This document shows positions 35,342 through 46,000 of a stretch of DNA of 64,000 nt, one piece after another. The DNA is from Trebouxia sp. TZW2008 (taxonomy: Eukaryota > Chlorophyta > Trebouxiophyceae > Trebouxiales > Trebouxiaceae), in the NCBI GenBank assembly GCA_002118135.1, contig BDIU01000202.1, forward strand, positions 1-64,000. The letters run 5' to 3'. Under the pieces are notes generated by a model. That model ran no database searches. It was not told the DNA's origin and was given only the letters and a program-made list of their open reading frames with translations. Made by a program: the position numbers and the translations under genes. Each line of letters starts with the position of its first letter. Within the stretch, counting starts at the first letter, position 1.

Positions 35342-38300
35342 TCATGTCCATGATTTACAATATACAACCTGATTCCTGCCCTCAAACGGTAAAGTTGCCA
35401 CATGAATGTGCTCAGGGTCCCTGAATTGCAAGTACTGTATCAATTGCTCATACTTTCGAACCCAAGTTCCATCAGGTAGCTTGCGTCTGGGGAACTCCAT
35501 TGGATAGACACAGCATGGCACCATTGCAAATGGCCTTCTGGTTTTTTGAGCAAAATTGATGATTGGCTCAGCAGCCTGCAGACCATGACAAGCTTGTGAC
35601 TCAAGGCTTCTTTGGGCATCACAGCATCTGTGATAATTCATAGATAAGCTGATGCAAATGCTGCACAGTGCTGCATCATGACGAGCTTGAAAGGGCAGAC
35701 AGCAAATGTGCCATGACGCCCTGCACGGAAAGAGATGCCCTGCTCAGCTGCAAGCATAGCAAGTAACCCAGAAAAGCTGGAAAATCACACCTGATCAGGG
35801 TGTATTCCCACAACCACTGAACAGTCCTGAATGATGCTGCGAGCTTTATCTAGGTCAGTGATGTCTGTAGCTCCAACAGCATTGTCTATTTGACTGGGAT
35901 CTGGGCTGGTGCATGGGCCCTGAGGCTGCTCAGCCTCCTGAGTTACAGCTGGTGACTCAGCGCCTCCTGTCTCGGCGGCAGCCCAGGCCTCACTGCTTTC
36001 ATGCTGCACATCAGAAAGTCAGGCTGGCACCAGACGTAATGAAAGCAATAATTGATTACACATTGCAGTACATGTGCTAGGTTTGTGTGGCCCAAGTCCC
36101 ATCTTGCCAGGCCGGCTTGTTCTGAGCATCATGATAAGGATGTTTGATGTTGACAGCACCAATGTTTATCACAGAACAAATGCTGGGCAGGCTGAGGGCC
36201 CCAGCTAGGTACGTCTAGGAGCAATCACCTGTCCTCAACCAGTTTGGATTTTGGCCAGTCTACACCATTTGAGATGAATCTGACTTCGAGCACAGCCACA
36301 GATGCCTGCACACGTTTTGGGTAAGCACGGCAATTGCACACACTACACATGCTTCAGATCAAGGCAGACTGCCTTGAGAACGCTACCTTCATGGCTATGA
36401 TAAATCAGCCAAGCAAGGGCCCAATGGTATTTACTGAAGGACATGCTCTGTGGCAGCGGCAATCACGCACAAATGTACCTGCAGCCCTTTGTGTGTCCAT
36501 CTGATGTCCTTTGCCAGGTGCATGGACTGCTGCAGAACTTGTCTCCAAGCATTGAGACGCCCATGGTCGTCACTTGGCTGAGGCCCACGGTCAGCCATTT
36601 GACACTGGGAGAACGCATCTGCACAGCTGACATCTGCTGACTGATCATCACCCTGGAGTCCTTGCTGACCACTCAAGGGCGCATCTACTGTCTGCTCAGC
36701 ACTGTGGGTTTGTGGCTGGTTTGTCAGGGGTGCATGTGAGCTGGTGTAATGTTGAGGCAAGCTGCTGCCAGTTTGCTCAAGATACTCAGCTGCTCCAATG
36801 CTGCCGCCATTGTGTTGCTGAAGCTGCTGATGTTGAGGCTGCAATAACGAGTGCTGTGGCTGCTCAGCTGGTGAGCGTTTGTCAAAGACTGTTGGTTGTT
36901 GCTGCTGATCAGCTGGTGAGTGCCTGTCAAGGACTGTGGATTGCTGCTGCTCATGAGCTAGTGAGTGCTTGTCAAAGACTGTGGCTTGTTGCTGCAGCTG
37001 ATTAGCTGGCGAGTACCCGTCAAAGACTGTAGATTGCTGCTGCTGATCAGCTGGTGAATATATGTCAAAGACTGTGGAGTGCTGCAGCTGATCAGCTGAC
37101 AGCAGACTACCAACCACAGCCTCATCAAAGACCATACGCAGATGTGGTGGGTCAACACATGCCCGCAGGCCAGATGTGAATTCCTGATGCTTGTGATCCA
37201 GGTATGACTGGAAGTTGACATTCCTATGGTAGAAGCCTTTCTGCATGTCAGTAATCGCATGTCAGTAAATCTCTGAGCTTGAGGCAACAGCAATTGTGCA
37301 ACAGCAATTGTGTCGCTTTTGTGCACATCAGTAACCTGAGCAGCAAGCAAGGTTTGCCAAGATTAGGCCTACCAGCATCCACTTGTGCTGCCTCCACAAT
37401 TGAAGAGCCCGCGGCTCCACAACAGTTGCATTGATGCCATTTAGATTGAGTAGCTCAAAACTAAGCTCTCCCTTGCCACCAGCGACGTCAAGGACGCCGC
37501 TTCCTTGGTTCAAGATCTCTCTACCAAAAGTGTCTATGAGAAACCTGAGCACAATCAACAATGTCACAGGTGCGTGACATAGGCATTTGTATGTCGTCCA
37601 ACGGGTTCTGAAAATAGTGACAGCAAAATCTGTCAGATATGAGATCTTGATGCTGCAGGTCTTGAATAACAAAACAGAAGTATTGTACATGCTGCCAGAC
37701 AGGTTTGTCACAGTGTTTGTGCATCTCACCTGCGAAAGACACCTGCTCTGAAGGCGTTTCTGACCAGGTTTCTTTTCCCAATGCCTCTGTTGCTTATGCG
37801 CTGCGCTTGATTGGTGGTTGCATTGTGATTGCTGCAGCATCAGCCAACAAGTCACAAATTGCAAACACACAACGCATGATCAGCGTGAAACAGCAAAGTT
37901 GTTGACTCAAGGGCCCTGAGTCATCAGATTTGCATGTGTTCACCTGTTGTCTGGTAAGGCTGGCTTTTCTGGAAGAGCATCTTCAGGGTGTCGGTAGAAG
38001 CACTTGTCTTTATATAGACAATAACCACGCCTGCTCCAGTGCTTGCAGATCTGTATAACAACCAGCTGCAGTTGAGTTTTGCGCATGCAGGTTCAGCTGC
38101 TGAAGGCAAGGGACATCAGGTGCGCGGCTTGTTAAGTGCTCAACTGCTTACGATGCTTGCAAATCAAGGTATGCATGACTTGCACAGAGCTGGATGTTTG
38201 CCTCAACTCACTGGAGGCAATAGCTCAACTGACTGCTCGTCAGCCTCCTTCAATGCACAGTGCAGATGCATATAACCAGTGTAGTTGCCCTGCAACCGGC

Positions 38301-38529
38301 AGCTTGTTGTCAGGCTTGTTGTGATTGGAGGCTGCAGGCGGTCACGCTGCACAAAGCCGTTCTCGCATACCCAGGGATATATTGCATTGCCAGGGCTGAT
38401 AGGCAGGTGACAGTAGCTGCACGGCGTCTTATGCTTGGCTTGCATGACGACGGGCTTCCACAATGGTGCTTGTTCTTGTGGGCCGCCATGGGGCGCTGAG
38501 TGTTGGCAAGTGTCACGCGCGACAGGCAT
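35342..38529 (-). CDS. Zinc-finger and SAM-dependent methyltransferase protein
   Basis: Modelled exons: 38212-38529, about 37944-38002, 37730-37831, 37373-37544, 36479-37240, 35791-36003 and 35342-35575, about 619 residues. The N-terminal exon holds CSYCHLPISPGNAIYPWVC and YMHLHCALKEAD, a C-x2-C...H-x2-C arrangement like a PARP-type finger. Exon 4 has the SAM-binding loop GSGVLDVAGGKGELSFELL followed by an acidic residue in VVEPR. Exons 6 and 7 carry VVVGIHPDQ, then RRPFAMVPCCVYPMEF, RKYEQLIQYL and LPFEGRNQVVY, a set shared by an uncharacterised plant and algal methyltransferase group. The substrate is unknown. Exon 5 contains a Gln-rich minisatellite insert (36836-37110) between methyltransferase segments. 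Exon 2's acceptor is weak (AAG), the least certain junction. Phases elsewhere agree. Confidence 0.78.
36836..37110 (-). repeat. Coding minisatellite in the methyltransferase gene
   Basis: A 57-60 bp unit encoding approximately SPADQQQQSTVFDKH repeats five to six times within exon 5, with in-frame substitutions and no stop. The unit 'gctgatcagctggtgag' followed by 'tgtcaa.gactgtgg' is easy to follow on the plus strand. It expands a Gln-rich loop inside the methyltransferase. Confidence 0.85.
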
Positions 38530-41248
38530 CACACCAGGCGAACGTAGACTACTGCAAAAGCGTCTGACCGCAAACTTTGCTGGGAGTTGCAAGGAGAGAC
38601 TGGAGCAACATTAATTGCAATATTGGCACATGATCATGAGCTGACCACCTTTTAATTTAAGTGATTCAGCACAAGTGATCACAGGTGTGCAGCTAGAAGG
38701 GCGTCCTCACATGGCGATTGGCTTAATCATCACTTCAGCATCTGCTGTGTTGTTGGTGTGCAATGCCATAGCAACCTTGCTTTCTGGGATAGGCAGTTTT
38801 GTGTTGTGTACACCCAAGTCTGTGGCTGCATGCAGGTATGGCAGCTGATGCTCTGCTACACACATTGTGGTAAAGCTACACAGTGTGGAGCAGCTGATAT
38901 GCTGGATGAAAGCTGCAACACTGGCAGCTCGGATTTTCTAAACATGCAAATTCAAAGCAAAGTGCCAAGAAGGCACATTGCAGGATGCCAGTGGTATGGA
39001 CCTAGCAGAGGATGGTACTGACTCTCAGCTGGTGTTACTTCTTCATTCCAGCTGAGTCAATGGGTATGTCATCCATATTTAATTTGTGATGTACTGCCCT
39101 GTTGGGTTTGGGCACGTTGACTGAAACCTTGCAGCATTGCATAATTGTTTGAAGAGACTTCATGCATGTATGTTGTATGAGGGCTCATGCCCTAATTGCA
39201 GATGTGGTACTTCATCAAGGTGTCCAAATCTGATATGAATTGTGTAATGCTTTGCTTATGCTCATTTCCTGTGTGTCGCCCTAAGTGTTACTGTCGACAG
39301 ATCATCTGGTTGCAAGCCCAATCGTCAGGTCAGCCCGGGGTGCCATTTAAGCTGTTATTACGTTACTTGTCACTAGTTACGCTACAGGGCATTACCTAAC
39401 TTGTTGACATGTGACCATCACCTGCTTGACTTGTTTGCACATGTGCATGTCTAGAACAAACTCCCAGAATACAATGACTTCTGTCAACCTGATAGATGTG
39501 ATGACTTTTAGACCGCTTTTCCAGGGATTTTCCTGCTCATCATCAATCTGTCAGACCCAAACAAGTGGACAGTCTTGTATCAACCACTTCCCTTGATCTA
39601 CAACAGACAACATGGGATTCTGACGCATAGAATTTGCGCAAGCTACATGCTCTCTGGGGCTATGCAATCTCGTACATCGTATCAAACATCAAGCAAGTAG
39701 CTTTTGGATTGCAGCGCACGCGTTGGCCTCCCTTTTCTGCGCTGCCAAGCATTGTTGAGTGCTGTCTGCATGAAGAGGTGATGCCACCAGGTGTCAAACG
39801 TTGCAACTGGCTTCCTTGAAGCTGCTTTGCACTAGGTCAAGCTCGCCTTGGTCTTGCTTGAAGCAAGTTGTTGCTTGGGTCTTGATGACTTGCACTGGCA
39901 GCAAGCTATGGCAGTTGTGGGCTCATTGCATACAAGCTCTAGATCTCTATATAGATATCTTGTCTGTTATTCCCACATGTTTTACGCAAGTATCCATCAC
40001 TGCTCAATCTCATTTTATGAAACAGTGCCACTGGCTGAGCAAGTGAACCTAAAGCTTGTTCCTTTAGGCAGTTGTACAAATTTAAATGGCAAGCATTGTC
40101 AATATGCAGCAGCATTTTCTGTTTGGAAAAGTCATGCTGTATACTTCTTGCATGTAAACTCTGCTGCATATACACCAATGTGGTGCATATTTTCAGATCA
40201 AACAGCAAATGCTGCTGCATATGCATGCCATCGTGATATTGCAAAGCTGCATAACCTGCAGTTCTGCACGGAGGCTTCAGCAATGAGACAAGCAGTTTGT
40301 CAGGCCTGTCGAGCAGACTAAGAAATTTTTGGTCATGATATAGCACATACAAAAGTACTTTCAGAACGAAGTTGCGCATGCTGAACAGCACTTGCTTGAG
40401 CATGTTGTCAATGGCAACCTGATGTATAGAGCATGCATGTGTGGATTATAGTCACAGCGATGTGTGTTGCAATCGTATACAGGAAGGCTGCCTAATAAAC
40501 TCGCCCTTCCAAAAGCTGATGCAAGGCAAAAATTGACTCGTTTTGCGCAATTGATTGCAAATCAAAAAGAACTGAATGCGGTCCTGAAAGCATTTGTTTG
40601 GATTTGTCCGCATGAGAAAGTCCAACCCCCAAATTGGCAAGTTAGCGGGGATTAAAATTGCCAGTATTGCAGCTTCTGGATGCAAGGCATCTGCTAACAG
40701 AATGTGAGACTGCACAGCTGGTCAAAGGGGTCGCTGTCAGGGGCTTCATGGATCAGCCTCTAGGGGAATGCAGCCGACGGAATCTTGAAGAGGCTGCTGA
40801 AGGGTGCTCTAAAAGGCGTCACGTGGCATGTGCATCAAAACGTGCTGACTAGGCGTGTTTCGGCTGATCATCAATTTTGAGTATTGGCAGCGGGCAAGTA
40901 CTGCACAATGTACTAGAGATGCTGCGGCAAATGGCAAATGCGACCTTTGGGTGCCGTCACCAAATTTGACAGCAGGCTTCACAAAGACAGCATACTCGCC
41001 GGTTGCGCAATCTTGCCTGACTCTTCGCATCCTTCAGCCCAGACGTACCTGGCTACCTGTGCCAAGTCTCCATTCACGCTACCGTAGGTGAGAACCTGGC
41101 TTTACTGTGGACGTGCTTGACGAGCGTTGATGCCTAAAATTCCGCCCCTGTCTTGTCTGATTTCGCGTCTAGCCAGCTCGTCTGATTGACTTGACTCCAT
41201 CATTCGCTTGTCGTCTCTGAGTGTATGCTGTCCTTTCCTGTTGCAGAG
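38530..41248. other. 2.7 kb region without an assignable gene
   Basis: Lies between the divergent methyltransferase (-) and small plastid-leader (+) genes. Several short open frames look better than random (for example plus-strand 39634-39819 with LWGYAISYIVSNIKQVAF, 40464-40655 with LTRFAQLIANQKELNAVLK, minus-strand 40809-41030 with GEYAVFVKPAVKFGDGTQRS), but they did not assemble into one protein and no family was recognised. It could be an unrecognised gene, a decayed element or simply promoter DNA. Confidence 0.4.
41235..41248 (+). promoter_or_regulatory. Probable 3' splice site of a 5' UTR intron
   Basis: 'tcctttcctgttgcag|agATGG' sits immediately before the start codon at 41249. The pyrimidine tract plus TTGCAG matches the acceptor style of the other genes, suggesting an intron within the 5' leader. 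Confidence 0.5.
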
Positions 41249-41761
41249 ATGGCCGCTCTTCAAATTTCAGCGGGATTGTCAGCTCCACGAATCTTCCAAA
41301 AGAAGCCAGCCCAGCCAAGGACAGCACCCCAGCACCCCTCTTTTGCTTTCGCCAAACATCGTCAGAGCTTCCGCGTCAATCAGTTCGCTTTCAACCCTTT
41401 CCGCAAGTCTGAGGACTTGCCACAGCACTTCGTCAGGCCAGACTGCCCTCCTGACACACCAGAGAAGCCTTCCCCCAAAGGCTTCACCAAGGATGTGACA
41501 GATACAGAAGCTTACAACTTCAACAAGTACAGCCCTCGCAGCCCTCTTGAAAAGGTGAGCTGGCTGGGGTTTATCAGTGACTTGCCTGGGGTTTAGCAGT
41601 GACTTGCCTGTGTGCACAGGCATGTGCAATTTTGCCTTCTGAGGAGTTTGAGACATAGTCTTTGCGTCTTGCAGGTCAGCTTCTACACCAATGAACAGCG
41701 GTGGCTGCAGTCAGAGAAGCGCAAGGCCAAGAACAACAAGTGGGGCATTTTTGGATTTTGA
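41249..41761 (+). CDS. Small plastid-leader protein, function unknown
   Basis: Not recognised. Two exons join in phase: 41249-41554 and 41675-41761, 130 residues. The first 60 residues are rich in Ser, Ala, Gln, Arg and Phe with hardly any acidic residue (MAALQISAGLSAPRIFQKKP), as in a chloroplast transit peptide. The remaining mature part is charged: YNFNKYSPRSPLEKVSFYTN, then a basic helix QRWLQSEKRKAKNNKWGIFGF at the C-terminus. No membrane segment is seen. Terminal GIFGF after a KAKNNK cluster resembles small thylakoid-associated proteins, but this is only an impression. A probable acceptor directly before the ATG points to an additional non-coding first exon. Confidence 0.75.
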
Positions 41762-43018
41762 GCCTTTGTGGGCAAATACAGACTGGAGTCATCACAGACG
41801 GGCTGCAAGGCAGCAGTTTTGACAAAGTTCTACATATGATTTTTGATCAAAATCATTTTTGTGGGGTAGTGCAACTACTGCATTGCTTCATCCTTTCACA
41901 TTTGATGCTGTCGGCCAGAAGGTCTATTCCGCTGTGGTGCTAGGTGTGGTACCTGCTTTGCAAGATCTTCTTGCACAATTTTGTACTTCTTTAGGAATTG
42001 ATGGCGCAGCTATCAGTTTTGTACCCAAGAACTGAGTTAGGCTAGTTGCAGTGTATTTTACTGTGGATATTTTGCACATCCACTAACGCTCGAGGCATCT
42101 TTGTATCATGTCATAGGCTTGAGTTGCTGATGCAGGGCTAGACTTGTCATCAGTTTTGCCATCAATGTGTTTAGGAATGATTGCAATCCTTTGTGGAGAC
42201 ACAACATTAGGTTATAGGAGAATTTAAGAGAATTCAAGCAGTCTCAAGACATATATCTAAATCTTTGTAATTAAGGGAAACATACTCTGCTGGTGTGTGA
42301 AGCATGCCCTTGTGCTGAAGCATAATCTGAACAGTAATTGCATTATACATGAGCCGTGTGGCACATTATGATCACAGCTACTGCAAATGCAGCACCGCAA
42401 ACCATGTTGTTCAGAGTGATGACAGCAGAACACAAAGCTATCACTCAGCTGCCTTCACCTATGCAATGTTGGGGTTATTAAGTGGTGGACCACGTCCCGA
42501 CGTCAACCCAGCAATTCAAGCAACATTGGCCACGTCAAAGTCTGTGTGGTGCAACAGGCGGTGTTGAAACTGTGAGCCCAGACTTTTTGGTCATGGATAG
42601 CCTTCTGAGCATGCCTCCCAGAGACGCCTTGCTGCCATCTGATCCTTCTTGAGTAGATGAAACTGACACAGCATCTGGACGCCTGAAAAGCAGTATTGAA
42701 AATGATAGTTAGCAATAGTTGCAGCCATTGACATACAAGGCAGCATGCCTTGCGCATGCAGGACACAACGGCAGGATGCGCAACAACAGCACAGCATCTG
42801 TAGTGCACACGTCAAAAGCAAGAATGCAGGGAAAAAGACTATCAATGTATAGGGTTGCATGCCTGCATTGCACAATGTGGGTCCAATGCATTGTTAATGA
42901 AGATCCTGCGCCGTCCGAACCCACATGCAGCACTGCAGGCTACAGCAGCCTAGATCAGCACAGTCAGCAGTTTGCTGTTGGAAGCAAAATTCAGACTGCA
43001 AGACTTCAAAGCAATGCA
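41762..43018. other. Convergent 3' region of small plastid gene and myosin
   Basis: About 1.25 kb between convergent stop codons. Only short frames without family motifs. AT-rich stretches (for example 42180-42290) are compatible with 3' untranslated sequence. Confidence 0.5.
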
Positions 43019-46000
43019 TCAATTGAGATGAGGAATTCTGGGGTGCTGCCACTCTTGGCTCTTGTGATGTCTAGCAGCGTAGGCTTGTCTCAATTCTGGA
43101 GATGACATGGGTGGGTACCTGGGCAGGGTAGGGGTTGTGGCTGCACTAGAGGCTTTGTTGGACTTGGAGTATAGCGGGTAGGGGGCCTGCTGTTTAGAGC
43201 GGCGCCGCTCCTCCTTGTCCACCTGCTTCATGATCTTCTCTGTCTCCTTCATGCGCGCCTGCATCATGCAACAATGATGTCAGCTTGTGGCCTTGCTGGT
43301 GGTTGACAGCAGAGCACTCCCTTTGTGCATCTGCTTCATGACCTTCTCTGTCTCCTCCATGCACGCCTAGTCAAGCAACAATGACATCAGCCTGTGTGCT
43401 GATGGCCTTGCTGGTGTTTGACAGCAGAACAACTTCTTTGTGCAGCTCCCCCAGAGCTTGTGCAGCTTGCTGTTGAGCTGCAAGAGCGTGCTTAATGTGT
43501 GTGAAAGCAAAATTTCATGCTGGTGTTATAGTTACAGCCGTCGCTGTTGCTTCTGGGAGCATGATGTGCTGTCCAGCATGGCTCAAACACCCTATGACTG
43601 CTGACACGTTTGCAACAACCGCAAGTTACAACATTATGGAGGCTTGGGCATCTAAGCAAACCTGCCTTCTCGCTTTCCTGACAGGCGTTGCAATCTGTAT
43701 CACATGCAGGTGGCAAAAGAATGTGAGGCTGCACAATGAGAGCGCCTGCATGCCAAGCTATGCAGCTTGTGCAAGGCACAATAGAACACTGACTTGCAAT
43801 CTACCTAGTCACCGCTACTTGATATAAAAACAAGTTTCCTGATGACCAAAGCAGTCAATACAAAGAGAAAACACAGCACCAGTTGTGAGGAATGCATACA
43901 CACAAACATCATTAGCATCAGCAGTATGCAATAATCCCCCTGAAGTGAGAGGCTGGCACCTTGAACTCGTGCTTCCAGTTGCTGAAGCGCTTGTGAAGGG
44001 TCTGCAACTCGGTGTCAGGGTCCATTCCTGCAGCTTGAGTCTCCTGCTCCTTCACCTCCCGAATGAAGGACAGGTCATCATCAAACAAGCCTCTCTTGCG
44101 GGTAAACTCCTCCTACATGCAAGCAAAGCAGGTTCAGCAGTCGTGTCTTGCTGCACTCTCAGGCAACAGCAGCCACGCTTTTTTACACTCATAGGCAACA
44201 GGAGAGGTGTCTTGCTGCACTCACAGACAACAGCAGCAATGTCTGTTTGCAACCCCAGGCAACAGCCTGCCCCATCTTGTTGCACTCACAGGCAACAGCA
44301 GCAATCGCTTGTTGCACTCCCAGGCAGCAGCAGCCATGTCTTGCTGCACTCACAGGCAACAGCACCCCTGTCTTGTTGCACTCACAGGCAATAGCAGCCA
44401 TGTCTTGTCCAATCACAGGCAACAGCAGCTGTGTGTTGTTGCGCTCACAGGCAACAGCTATGCATGTCAGCATGATTGCCAGTCAGCAATACAGGGCACC
44501 AGCCATTGCAGATTGACAAGCACCAAATTTCAATAGCTAACACATCAGATGAGCAGTGTCAACAGCATGACGAGGCAAGCAGAGCGATCCAAACCCTTGC
44601 CCCAAGGCCTGCAGCTGTCATACATGCATGCTGCAGCTATATGCATCACTGTAAAGTACGCACTGTACTGCCGGTATCACTGTACAGTGCACATAGTACA
44701 GTACAATGCAGCATGCATCAAAGAGAGTGGCGGCTGAGCTTTTGTATGCCACTGGCTAAGTGAAAGAGTGTCTTTGCAGTTGGCACATGATGGATGGAAT
44801 AGGCTGGCGTCTGAGCACAAGCTTGACCAAAATAGCTATCAAAACGTAAGGAGACTCACTGTGAGCTTAATGACATAGCATGGCTCAGGATAAGTCATGA
44901 GGAAGGCTGACAGCTGCGGCTGTGCTCACAGGAGAATATTCCAACAGTGTGGTCTACTTGCTACCTTGTTGAAAAACGACTGTTCTGTTACGGTGCCAGT
45001 GTCAAAGTGGTGGGGTGCAAGAGACTCACTGTGAGCTTGTTGACATAGCGAGCGCCAGAGGCAACAGGGCCTCTATCTGAGGGCGTGCTCAGGTGCGCTG
45101 CCCTCTCTGCTGGTATCCTCTGTAGGGCACCCTCTGATGTTGTGCCTGCTGCATAACAAAGCTCATGTGTATCGAATTTGCAGTGCTATATCTACCAAGT
45201 AGAGTTTGCAATGGAATGTACATTGATGGAGCATTGCAGGACACTCTTGCAGACACAGTGATGAACACAGCAGGAAGAGGTTGCAGTGCCTGAAAAGGCG
45301 AGTCAGCAGTTTGTGTGTCAATGCAAAGTCATTAGTTTCTCAGAGCGCAGCAAGACTTGTCAAACTGCACAATGGAAAGCTGCCCATTTGAAATCTTCTG
45401 TGTATGAGTTTGCAGCATGAGGCTTAAGCAATGTTCTTTCAGACAGCATGCACTGAACGCTGTGCACCATGCTTCCAACCAGTTGTGGCTGATGTGGCTG
45501 CATTGTTGAAGTGTGTGGAGGTGTCATGCTTACCTCCATTGTGAAGCACAGCCTCACACAGGACCAAATGCAGCTAACGCACATTCATGTGACTGCTCAA
45601 GTGATTGCTCCTGCACTTCCCTAGCTGGCTCCAGAGCCTGCTTGATATGCGTGTCATGAAGGAATAAAAAGACACATTAATCGGCCTAATGATGAGATGG
45701 GGGCAGTTGTCACGCTTGCCTGGAGTGTCAAACACAGCCTCACTGTCCTCAGACTCTGACTCAAAGTCTTGGTAGGAGGGAGTTGGGGCGGCTGCAGGGG
45801 TTGCAACAGGTGTGTGGGCTGCTGGCAGCGGTGCAGCAGCCTGGGTCGGCGTGGCGTACGCCCCTGAGGAACCCCTTTGGGGTGGGCCCCGCCCTGTCTG
45901 CACCCTTGTCTGCTCATACATCTCTGCATACCACAAACGTTGTGAGTACAATAGTCATGTATGACTCACAAAGATGCCGCCTTGTCTGCCCATGCATCAC

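Noticed and set aside
44140..44465. Possible CRISPR-like array
   Set aside because: Unit length and sequence vary, there are no distinct unique spacers, and it sits in an intron of a nuclear gene. It is a minisatellite.
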